This document shows positions 1 through 5,280 of a stretch of DNA of 11,154 bases, piece after piece. The notes beneath the pieces are model-generated. The model saw only the letters and a list, made by a program, of their open reading frames with translations, had not been told where the DNA came from and searched no databases. Source of the stretch: an uncultured Oscillospiraceae bacterium (GTDB taxonomy: Bacteria; Bacillota; Clostridia; Oscillospirales; Oscillospiraceae); NCBI GenBank assembly GCA_944385195.1, contig CALWWH010000225.1, forward strand, positions 1 through 11,154, given 5' to 3'. Both the position numbers and the translations under genes were made by a program. Position 1 is the stretch's first letter, and every line of letters begins with the position of its first letter.

Positions 1-243
1 GTCAAGCCCGGTGAGAAGCCTGCAAGACCTCCGCTGATGGTCAACCCGCAGTACATGGCTGTTCAGGTCGCTGAGATCGGCGAGGGCAACCTGGATATTA
101 AGGGCTGCATCGAGGCCGGTCTGGCCGGAGGCAGCGAGTACTTCCTGATTGAGCAGGATACCACCTATGACCGTGATCCCATGGAGAGCCTCCGCATCAG
201 CCGCGACAACCTGATCGCCATGGGCTATGGCGACTGGTTCTGA
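1..243 (+). CDS. Sugar phosphate isomerase/epimerase-like protein, C-terminal part
   Basis: An open frame runs in from the left edge and stops with TGA at 241-243, so only the last 80 residues are visible. They contain an ITEM typical of the end of xylose-isomerase-like TIM-barrel proteins: a GNLDIKGCIEAGLAGGSEYFLIEQD stretch would be too long to quote whole, but the key part is YFLIEQDTTYDRDPMESL followed by a short helix ending in GYGDWF. In this family the barrel binds a sugar or inositol derivative and catalyses isomerisation or epimerisation in the cytoplasm. The next gene is a Gfo/Idh/MocA oxidoreductase starting 7 bases after the stop, a common pairing in sugar and inositol catabolism operons. 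The substrate cannot be told from this fragment. The family call is from recognised sequence style, not from an active-site motif, because the catalytic part lies outside the window. Confidence 0.7.
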   Translation, partial: VKPGEKPARPPLMVNPQYMAVQVAEIGEGNLDIKGCIEAGLAGGSEYFLIEQDTTYDRDPMESLRISRDNLIAMGYGDWF

Positions 244-250
244 TACAGCC

Positions 251-1432
251 ATGGAGACTGACACTGACCTGAGAGTTGGCGTTATCGGCGTCGGCAACAT
301 GGGCGGCACCCATGCCCGTACGCTGTATGACGGCCTAGTCCCCGGTCTGCAGCTGGCAGCGCTCTGCGATATCGATCCGGAGCGCGCCGCCCTGCTGAGG
401 GATGCTTTTCCTGTCCCGGTCTACACCGACCGGCAGGAGATGTTCGACCGGGAATCACTGGATGTGATTATCGTCGCAGCGCCGCATTATTTCCATTGCG
501 AGATCGCCGAAGAGGCGCTCTCCCGCGGAATGCATGTGCTGGTGGAAAAGCCCATGGGCGTCCGTGCCAGCGACGCGCAGCGTTTGGCAGCGGCAGCGAA
601 AGCTAGTGACCGTGTCTTTGCCATCATGTTCAACCAGCGCACCAACGAGCTTTTTGCAGAGGCCAAACGGCTGCTTGATGAAGGCGCTTTGGGACGCATT
701 AAGAAAAGCGTCTGGATCATCACCAACTGGTATCGTACCCAGGCGTATTACGACTCCGGTTCCTGGCGCGCCACCTGGCGCGGTGAAGGCGGCGGCGTAT
801 TGATGAACCAGGCCCCACACAATCTGGACCTCTGGCAGTGGCTGCTGGGCATGCCCAGCAAGGTCACATCAGTTTGCGACGTGGCGAAATATCACCGCAT
901 TGAGGTCGAGGACGACGCCACCATCCTCACGGAATATCCGGACGGCAGTGTGGGCATCTTCACTACCTCCACTGGCGAATTTCCCGGTACCAACCGTCTT
1001 GAAATCAGCGGTACCCGCGGCAAGATGGTTCTGGAGGACGGGAAACTCAAGCTTTGGATGCTGGAAGAGGACGAGGAATCCTTCCGCTTCAGCGCCAAGG
1101 AAGGCTTCGCTGTCATTCCCTACACCTATAGTGAGCAGAGCGCCGAGGGCCCGGAAAACGGCCATCTGCGGATTCTGCAGAACTTTTCCGAGGCCATTCA
1201 CCATGGTACGCCCCTGATCTCCCCGGGTATTGAGGGCGTGAGTGAGATCACGCTGGCCAACGCAGCTTATCTCTCTGCGTGGACTGGCGAGACGGTCGAG
1301 CTGCCGCTGGATACAGATCGCTTTGACGCGGAGTTGGCAAAGCGTATCGAGACCTCTCGCACGCATGAACAGATTCGCGAGGACTTCAAACTCCGCTCTA
1401 CCTATAGCGAGCGCTGGCAGGTCCGCTGGTGA
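251..1432 (+). CDS. Gfo/Idh/MocA-family NAD(P)-dependent oxidoreductase
   Basis: A 393-residue protein of the usual length for this family. The N-terminal Rossmann fold shows GVIGVGNMGG (GxGxxG, about residues 10-19), and the family's EKP motif is present in VLVEKPMG (about residues 96-103). The central catalytic-type segment NQAPHNLDLWQWLLG (about 186-200) carries the His and Asp expected near the substrate. Such enzymes oxidise or reduce hydroxyl groups of sugars, inositols or their derivatives with NAD(P)H in the cytoplasm. The frame is open from an upstream ATG at 227 that overlaps the previous gene, but neither ATG has a clear ribosome binding site. I prefer 251 because it gives the normal short lead into the first beta strand, and translation may be coupled to the gene ending at 243. 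A strong hairpin terminator follows 18 bases after the stop. The substrate is unknown. Confidence 0.9.
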   Translation: METDTDLRVGVIGVGNMGGTHARTLYDGLVPGLQLAALCDIDPERAALLRDAFPVPVYTDRQEMFDRESLDVIIVAAPHYFHCEIAEEALSRGMHVLVEKPMGVRASDAQRLAAAAKASDRVFAIMFNQRTNELFAEAKRLLDEGALGRIKKSVWIITNWYRTQAYYDSGSWRATWRGEGGGVLMNQAPHNLDLWQWLLGMPSKVTSVCDVAKYHRIEVEDDATILTEYPDGSVGIFTTSTGEFPGTNRLEISGTRGKMVLEDGKLKLWMLEEDEESFRFSAKEGFAVIPYTYSEQSAEGPENGHLRILQNFSEAIHHGTPLISPGIEGVSEITLANAAYLSAWTGETVELPLDTDRFDAELAKRIETSRTHEQIREDFKLRSTYSERWQVRW

Positions 1433-1450
1433 TGTGAAAACCAACCCAAT

Positions 1451-1497
1451 ATACAAACAGACCTCCACGCCATCCTGGCATGGAGGTCTGTTTGTAT
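1451..1497. terminator. Shared bidirectional rho-independent terminator
   Basis: A perfect 17-bp stem is formed by 1451-1467 (ATACAAACAGACCTCCA) and its reverse complement at 1481-1497. The 13-base loop can fold further (GCCA/TGGC). It lies between two convergent genes: the oxidoreductase stops at 1432 and the regulator's stop codon on the minus strand begins immediately after the hairpin, at 1498-1500. The plus-strand side has a broken T-rich tail (TTTGTATTT). It probably ends transcription from both sides and limits antisense read-through. Confidence 0.85.
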
Positions 1498-2316
1498 TTA
1501 TTTCCGCGCCTTATGCGTATGGCTGGAAATCTGTCGGAATCGCTTTGACTTCTTGAATACTTGCTTCATGGTCGCGTGTTCGTCTTCGGAGAGCTTGTCA
1601 TAGTCGATCTGCAGTTCATCGCAGAAGATGCGCCAGAATTCTTCGACGGGGTTACTCTTATACTTCAGTGACTGTACGAAACGGTAAATTCTCTTTTCAT
1701 CCAATGCGGAGTAGGCGACGGGGGCAGACTCAGCGGCCTGTTGGTGTGCTTCCCGGATCGAGCGCAGGACCTTGTCCAGATCCTTGTGAATGGTATGAAA
1801 GAGGTATTCCTCTTCATCGATACGTGCAGTGTCCAGTACCCTGAGATACAGGTCGTCCCGGGTGGGATCATACTTGTTGATGATTTGCTGCCGCACAAGG
1901 CCCACCCAGTCATTCATGTTTTTAATCTGCATCGCGGCAATGCCGTCCACATAAATCTCGGCGTCGGCCATCATTGCTGGAAAGTCCGGGTGTCGGATCA
2001 TCTCGCAGAGAAGACGGTTGTTGATCCTCCCACTTTTCAAAAGCGCGAGCGTCTCGTCATCCAACTGGAGTGTAGCGATATCAAAATTTACTGGCTCACG
2101 AGTCTCACTGAGCCCCAACAGCCAGTCTGCTGAAACATGGTAATACTTTGCCAGAACCAGCAGATAAGAGTGACTGATGTCTTTGTATTCGTCGGATTCG
2201 TATTTGCCAAGCGTGGATGGGGCGATGCCGGTTTCTGCGGACAGCTGCTCCAACGTGAACCCCTTTTCAGCGCGCAGATCTCTCAGTTTTTCCTGAATTG
2301 TCAGCCTTGTCTTCAT
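1498..2316 (-). CDS. XRE-family helix-turn-helix transcriptional regulator with long C-terminal domain
   Basis: A 272-residue protein. Residues about 6-70 form an HTH_3/Cro-CI type DNA-binding domain: LRDLRAEKGFTLEQLSAETG, then IAPSTLGKYESD as the recognition helix region, and LAKYYHVSADWLLGLSE closing the domain. The remaining 200 or so residues are acidic and mostly helical in character, with no domain I recognise; they may mediate dimerisation or sense a signal. The start at 2316 is chosen because GGAGGT lies four bases upstream; an in-frame ATG at 2334 lacks such a site. A good promoter (2358-2386) lies just upstream. The gene is convergent with the oxidoreductase and shares its terminator. 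It may be cargo of the nearby mobile element or a chromosomal regulator. Its target genes are not evident, although the inverted repeat at 2404-2420 in its own upstream region could be an operator. Confidence 0.85.
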   Translation of the reverse strand: MKTRLTIQEKLRDLRAEKGFTLEQLSAETGIAPSTLGKYESDEYKDISHSYLLVLAKYYHVSADWLLGLSETREPVNFDIATLQLDDETLALLKSGRINNRLLCEMIRHPDFPAMMADAEIYVDGIAAMQIKNMNDWVGLVRQQIINKYDPTRDDLYLRVLDTARIDEEEYLFHTIHKDLDKVLRSIREAHQQAAESAPVAYSALDEKRIYRFVQSLKYKSNPVEEFWRIFCDELQIDYDKLSEDEHATMKQVFKKSKRFRQISSHTHKARK

Positions 2317-2320
2317 AGCT

Positions 2321-2326
2321 ACCTCC
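2321..2326 (-). promoter_or_regulatory. Ribosome binding site deciding the XRE regulator start
   Basis: GGAGGT on the minus strand, four bases before the ATG at 2316-2314. It favours this start over the in-frame ATG at 2334, which has no comparable site. Confidence 0.7.
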
Positions 2327-2357
2327 GATGTCATTCAGCGTATATTTCTTGCTTTCG

Positions 2358-2386
2358 AGTATAGCAGAGCGAATAATGGAAAGCAA
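2358..2386 (-). promoter_or_regulatory. Sigma-A-type promoter of the XRE regulator
   Basis: Reading the minus strand, TTGCTT (2386-2381) and TATACT (2363-2358) are separated by exactly 17 bases. This matches the sigma-A consensus TTGACA/TATAAT well. The -10 box lies about 40 bases upstream of the regulator's start codon, giving a short leader that contains the GGAGGT ribosome binding site at 2326-2321. Confidence 0.7.
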
Positions 2387-2403
2387 TCGGGCAGAACGGA
2401 GCT

Positions 2404-2420
2404 GTCCCATTATATGGACA
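2404..2420. promoter_or_regulatory. Small inverted repeat, possible operator
   Basis: TGTCC at the left end and GGACA at the right end form a 5-bp inverted repeat with a 7-base AT-rich centre. On the minus strand the centre includes TATAAT (2414-2409), but no matching -35 box was found. It lies about 90 bases upstream of the XRE regulator start and could be an autoregulatory operator. This is a weak inference from position and symmetry only. Confidence 0.25.
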
Positions 2421-2422
2421 TA

Positions 2423-2452
2423 GAATGAATAAAGAATGAATGAATAAAGAAT
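2423..2452. repeat. Perfect 15-bp tandem duplication
   Basis: GAATGAATAAAGAAT occurs twice in a row, at 2423-2437 and 2438-2452. The second unit runs into the left end of the 67-bp hairpin repeat. Simple replication slippage in an AT-rich stretch is the likeliest origin. Confidence 0.8.
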
Positions 2453-2508
2453 AGGGGCATTCCCGGAAAGGGCAGGATTTCTCCAAACGGAGAAATCCTG
2501 CCCTTTTG
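2442..2508 (+). repeat. 67-bp hairpin repeat, copy 1
   Basis: This copy matches 3670-3736 at 64 of 67 positions in the same orientation. It consists of an AT-rich lead, a small GGG-catt-CCC fold, then a perfect 18-bp stem (AAAGGGCAGGATTTCTCC, loop AAAC, complementary arm) ending in TTTTG. The form is that of a rho-independent terminator on the plus strand, but no plus-strand gene lies immediately upstream of this copy. Two of the three differences between the copies are a compensating base-pair change in the stem. Confidence 0.85.
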
Positions 2509-2514
2509 TGAAGT

Positions 2515-2697
2515 ATGCCTGTGGTCAAGGACGTTGCCTACGGGTATGTTATGGCTCCTTCCGTTGCTGATTTTGAAGGTTCAGTTATCGCAGGACGTAT
2601 TCGTTCCAACATTCAAACACTGGTTGGTACTATTTGCAACAAAAAAAGTGATAAATGGTGGCGTTCGAAATTCATTTTGAACTTTCCGGACGTATAA
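2515..2697 (+). CDS. Small ORF of unknown function, possible gene fragment
   Basis: A 60-residue ORF whose composition looks more protein-like than chance (for example YVMAPSVADFEGSVIAGRIR), beginning seven bases after hairpin repeat copy 1. I do not recognise it. There is no ribosome binding site before its first ATG, and the preceding sequence is the repeat. It may be the internal or C-terminal remnant of a larger gene cut by the event that placed the repeat here. The rest of the stretch from 2509 to 2904 contains only the minus-strand terminator at 2755-2785 and no other gene that I can support. Confidence 0.2.
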   Translation: MPVVKDVAYGYVMAPSVADFEGSVIAGRIRSNIQTLVGTICNKKSDKWWRSKFILNFPDV

Positions 2698-2754
2698 AAT
2701 CCACTATTTCCACCCGATCCAGATTCGTCTATAGGTGTTGTGTGGTATAAAAAG

Positions 2755-2785
2755 CGCTCTGCTGCCGGAACACGGCAGCAGAGTG
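2755..2785 (-). terminator. Rho-independent terminator for the minus-strand DUF4143 remnant
   Basis: An 11-bp perfect stem (CTCTGCTGCCG at 2757-2767 with CGGCAGCAGAG at 2773-2783, loop GAACA) can be extended by a wobble pair and a C-G pair. Reading the minus strand it is followed at once by GCTTTTTATA, a U-tract. It therefore terminates transcription coming from the truncated gene at 2905-3258. Confidence 0.75.
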
Positions 2786-2904
2786 AAAATGTGCATAAAG
2801 ATTCTGCGGATGACGCAGTATAGCTTGGTTCCCAGCACAGGTCGAGTAAAATTTATGCCGCTAATAACAAAGAATAGCTCTTGCCGGAACTGAGTCCGAT
2901 GATC

Positions 2905-3258
2905 TTAAAGGAACTCAGCCATATAAAGCGGGAGGTGAATAATCCCGTCTTTTATCATGACATCTTTGGTGTAGAGAATGTAAGAGCTACCGATGACGGA
3001 CGAAAAATGTCTGCGGAACTTGTCAAGGGAGGAATGGGAGCGGTAATTGCCTGACTTGACCTCTATGGGCGAAATTTTCTTTCCCTCCTTGATCAGAAAG
3101 TCAATCTCCATATGGTTCTCACGATTTTGGCTGTTAGAACGGGAATAGAAATACAGGCGTTCCCTGCGAAGCCGGAGCATCTGCGCAACGACATTTTCCA
3201 TGAGCATTCCCTCGTTAATGCTGAGCTTATCAAATAGAATGGCGCGATAACATGCAAA
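2905..3258 (-). pseudogene. Truncated AAA-ATPase/DUF4143 protein, C-terminal remnant
   Basis: About 118 codons are open on the minus strand, ending with TAA at 2907-2905. The translation reads YRAILFDKLSINEGMLMENV, then VAQMLRLRRERLYFYSR, a segment with EIDFLI and SPIEVKSG, and a C-terminal IHLPLYMAEFL. This is the nuclease-like DUF4143 C-terminal domain of the large family of predicted AAA ATPases of gut bacteria; the D...E-x-K pattern (IDFLI, PIEVKSG) is present. The ATPase half with Walker A and B is missing. The frame meets a TGA at 3261-3259, where 33-bp tandem repeats and IS3-related sequence begin, so the gene was broken there. The first ATG inside the remnant is at 3207, but I see no reason to think a functional short protein is made. 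Its own terminator remains downstream. Confidence 0.7.
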
Positions 3259-3259
3259 T

Positions 3260-3358
3260 CACGAAAAAGCAAATTTGAACGATGACATTATGCACGAAAA
3301 AGCAAGTTGGGAAGTTGGCCAAAAGCACGAAAAAGCAACTTGGGATTGCGGCAGTGTA
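3260..3358. repeat. Three 33-bp tandem repeats
   Basis: CACGAAAAAGCAA begins at 3260, 3293 and 3326, giving an exact 33-bp period over three units. The first 13 bases of each unit are identical; the next positions are partly conserved (ATTTG, GTTGGGA, CTTGGGA) and the remainder differs. The period is about three helical turns and is a multiple of three, so it keeps frame (HEKA repeated every 11 codons on the plus strand). It lies between the broken DUF4143 gene and the IS3 remnant, so it may belong to an IS end or be a protein-binding array. Confidence 0.8.
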
Positions 3359-3387
3359 GAAGCCAAGAAAAGTAGACACGTAAATAT

Positions 3388-3668
3388 TTATTTGCAAATC
3401 GTTTCTTCAAAAGTGGACATGGAAGTATTCTTCTGCATTCTTCGTTTCTGTACGAATTTCGGATCTTCGGTCAGGACACGCTTCGAGAAGGTATCTTTCT
3501 TTTAAGCTCACCCCGGTAGAAGTGTTTACAGTAGTTATCTGGCGTGTCATAGCCGATTGCAAAGCAGGGACGCTGCTTGTTGTAAAAGTCGATGTAGCGC
3601 TGCATGGTTGCTTTGACCTCGCCTCTTGTGCGGCACTGGTCCAGCTGGAAATCAATATATACAGACAT
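3388..3668 (-). pseudogene. IS3-family transposase OrfB, C-terminal remnant with frameshift
   Basis: On the minus strand the frame from 3668 reads MSVYIDFQLDQCRTRGEVKA, then TMQRYIDFYNKQRPCFAIGY and DTPDNYCKHFYRGELKRK, the typical C-terminal end of the IS3-family DDE integrase domain (rve_3 region: RYIDFYN-x-RP...GY-x-TP). It then stops early at 3471. In the neighbouring frame the sequence continues sensibly as KDTFSKRVLTEDPKFVQKRR and ends in STFEETICK with TAA at 3390-3388. A one-base loss in the A-rich stretch around 3494-3504 explains this. The catalytic DDE residues and the whole N-terminal half are missing: upstream of 3669 the sequence changes abruptly into hairpin repeat copy 2. The remnant cannot be an active transposase. 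Confidence 0.75.
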
Positions 3669-3669
3669 G

Positions 3670-3736
3670 GAATAAAAAATAGGGGCATTCCCGGAAAGAG
3701 CAGGATTTCTCCAAACGGAGAAATCCTGCTCTTTTG
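3670..3736 (+). repeat. 67-bp hairpin repeat, copy 2
   Basis: The second copy of the repeat at 2442-2508, in the same orientation, with 3 differences in 67 bases. The 18-bp stem is perfect here as well (AAAGAGCAGGATTTCTCC, loop AAAC, complementary arm, then TTTTG). A G-to-A change in the left arm is matched by C-to-T in the right arm. It abuts the broken end of the IS3 remnant at 3668 on one side and the inverted-repeat leader of the relaxase gene on the other, so it marks a rearrangement junction. Confidence 0.85.
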
Positions 3737-3738
3737 CG

Positions 3739-3764
3739 CGTATATCCCGATTTGGAGATATACG
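3739..3764. repeat. Inverted repeat upstream of the relaxase gene
   Basis: CGTATATC (3739-3746) and GATATACG (3757-3764) are perfect 8-bp inverted arms around a 10-base centre. It is the first of several dyads in the leader of the relaxase gene and could be part of an origin of transfer or a repressor site. Confidence 0.6.
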
Positions 3765-3765
3765 G

Positions 3766-3817
3766 GACGGGCATTGGTTTTCATGTACAATGGAGACATC
3801 AAAACTGAATGCCCGTC
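3766..3817. repeat. Large imperfect inverted repeat, candidate oriT or operator element
   Basis: The outer arms GACGGGCATT (3766-3775) and AATGCCCGTC (3808-3817) are perfect. The inner arms GTTTTCATGT (3777-3786) and ACATCAAAAC (3796-3805) match at nine of ten positions, with a 9-base loop. The 52-base dyad lies about 240 bases upstream of the MobV-type relaxase gene. In this relaxase family the nick site lies in inverted repeats close upstream of the mob gene, so this is a reasonable oriT candidate. I could not recognise a nick sequence. Confidence 0.5.
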
Positions 3818-3872
3818 TGCGATGAGATTTACCGCCCGGACCATCTGGGAGATCTCAGCGTCAGGAGTGCAG

Positions 3873-3965
3873 AGGGCGCAGCCCTTTGTGCATGGGTACA
3901 GGGGATGCAATCGCCCTGTGCAGGTCAAGGGCGGCAGCCCTGCCCAGAGAGCTGTCGCTGCGACA
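3873..3965. repeat. Cluster of four short GC-rich hairpins in the relaxase leader
   Basis: Four consecutive small dyads occur: AGGGC/GCCCT (3873-3885), ACAGGG/CCCTGT (3898-3919), AGGGC/GCCCT (3928-3941) and TGTCG/CGACA (3953-3965). No gene is supported in the stretch 3740-4052; the ORFs there are low-complexity readings of these hairpins. The cluster could be part of the transfer origin or a structured 5' leader. Confidence 0.5.
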
Positions 3966-4035
3966 ACTCGTACTGGGTATTACCTGTCGCAGACTCTGCA
4001 CAGCAGGTGGAGTGTGCATCGTGAGTTTTGATAGG

Positions 4036-4043
4036 AAAGGAGG
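4036..4043 (+). promoter_or_regulatory. Ribosome binding site fixing the GTG start of the relaxase
   Basis: AAAGGAGG lies nine bases before GTG at 4053-4055. There is no ATG nearby in frame, so this site supports the GTG start. Confidence 0.75.
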
Positions 4044-4052
4044 CGAAGAGAA

Positions 4053-5273
4053 GTGAAATTAACAAGACACAACGGCCGTACCGGCAAGCACGGGACCTAT
4101 AATCCCAAACACAATGACAGACGTTTCGATGTGGAGCACAGTGAGCATATCGACGCCCGGCGGACCTCACAGAACATCTATTGGGATCTCTATCGTGAGT
4201 ATACAACCCCAGAGCTACGGGACTCGGAACCTGATGCATTTTCGTTTGAAGATGTTGAACGGCAGTACTATAGCAACCAATACAGTACTTTCGTGGCGGC
4301 GCAGAATGAGCGAAATGAAAAGGCCAGACACCCAGAGCGGAACCGCACCATCGACGATCTGCTGAAGAACCCAAAGACCTGTCCGGAGGAGAGCATCTAC
4401 CAGATTGGGACTATGGAGGACCATGTACCGGGGAAGGTGCTGCTGGCGATTGTCCAGGAGTTTTTCGATGAGATGGAACGACGCTTCGGCAGCCATGTCC
4501 GCATTCTGGATTGGGCGCTGCACGTGGATGAGGGGACACCGCACATCCAGGAGCGTCATGTGTTCGAATGCAGGAACCGATACGGTGAGCTCTGTCCGCA
4601 GCAGGAGAAGGCGCTGGAGGAACTGGATATCCCACTGCCCCATCCGGACAAGCCGAAGGGGAAGCACAACAACCGCAAGCAGAGCTTCGATGCGATTTGC
4701 AGAACAATGCTGTTTGAGATTTATGCGCAGCATGGTTTGCGGCTGGACCGAGAGCCTGAATACGGCGGGAGAGCCTATCTTGAGAAGCAGGACTACATCC
4801 TAGCCAGACAGAAGGAAAAACTCACACAGCAGGAAACCGCCTTGCAGGAGATCACGTTGAGGCTGGAGGACACAGAACGACTGCTGGAGGATATTGCCGA
4901 GGATGCCTATGAACAAGCCTGCAAGGCGGTTGCGGAGACTGTCTGTCAAGAGACGCAGAAACAGGATCTCGCGGTGCTGAACCGGTATCAAAACTGGGTC
5001 ATGGACCCGGAACGGCGATTCTCTCGAAAAAAGAGAGACATCCTCAATGAGTGTCTGGATACGGCCAGGCATCTGATTCGGAAGGCTGCCGGCAGAATCC
5101 TGGAACGAGTCCACGGGCTGCTGCAGGATCCAAAGATCAAGCAGTACCACAAGGATCAGCTCAAGGAGAGAACAAGGGAGTCTCTGAATCAGCGACTGGA
5201 GCGGATCATGGCGCAAATCGCGCAGGAGGACAGGCGCAGAGCAAAGACCAAAAAACACACTATGGAGCGGTAA
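4053..5273 (+). CDS. MobV/Pre-type plasmid recombination/mobilization relaxase
   Basis: A 406-residue protein with a GTG start. The relaxase nicks one strand at the origin of transfer and leads it through a helper conjugation pore. The N-terminal segment KHNDRRFDVEHSEHIDARRT (residues 19-38) aligns by eye with the region of MobM of pMV158 that holds its catalytic histidine, which makes H20 the likely nucleophile here. The metal-site motif HVDEGTPHIQ (157-166) matches the family's HxDExxPHxH except that the last His is Gln. After about residue 250 the chain is a long, charged, coiled-coil-like helix (ILARQKEKLTQQETALQEIT and following), usual in this family. The stop is 7 bases before the primase start, so the two are probably cotranscribed. 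Inverted repeats upstream are candidate oriT. The family call is firm; activity is uncertain because of the His-to-Gln change. Confidence 0.88.
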   Translation: MKLTRHNGRTGKHGTYNPKHNDRRFDVEHSEHIDARRTSQNIYWDLYREYTTPELRDSEPDAFSFEDVERQYYSNQYSTFVAAQNERNEKARHPERNRTIDDLLKNPKTCPEESIYQIGTMEDHVPGKVLLAIVQEFFDEMERRFGSHVRILDWALHVDEGTPHIQERHVFECRNRYGELCPQQEKALEELDIPLPHPDKPKGKHNNRKQSFDAICRTMLFEIYAQHGLRLDREPEYGGRAYLEKQDYILARQKEKLTQQETALQEITLRLEDTERLLEDIAEDAYEQACKAVAETVCQETQKQDLAVLNRYQNWVMDPERRFSRKKRDILNECLDTARHLIRKAAGRILERVHGLLQDPKIKQYHKDQLKERTRESLNQRLERIMAQIAQEDRRRAKTKKHTMER

Positions 5274-5280
5274 TGAATCA

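Noticed and set aside
869..1468. Minus-strand ORF of 199 aa opposite the oxidoreductase
   Set aside because: Shadow of the well-supported Gfo/Idh/MocA gene; it also runs across the terminator hairpin.
2331..2528. Minus-strand ORF of 65 aa upstream of the XRE regulator
   Set aside because: It reads through repeat copy 1, the 15-bp tandem repeat and the regulator's promoter; non-coding features explain it.
3260..3358. Possible CRISPR array
   Set aside because: The three units are contiguous with only a 13-bp identical core, there are no uniform spacers of about 30 bases between full repeats, and there are no cas genes.
3522..4031. Plus-strand ORFs of 169 and 71 aa upstream of the relaxase
   Set aside because: They run antisense through the IS3 remnant or through repeat copy 2 and the hairpin cluster, with low-complexity composition and no ribosome binding site.
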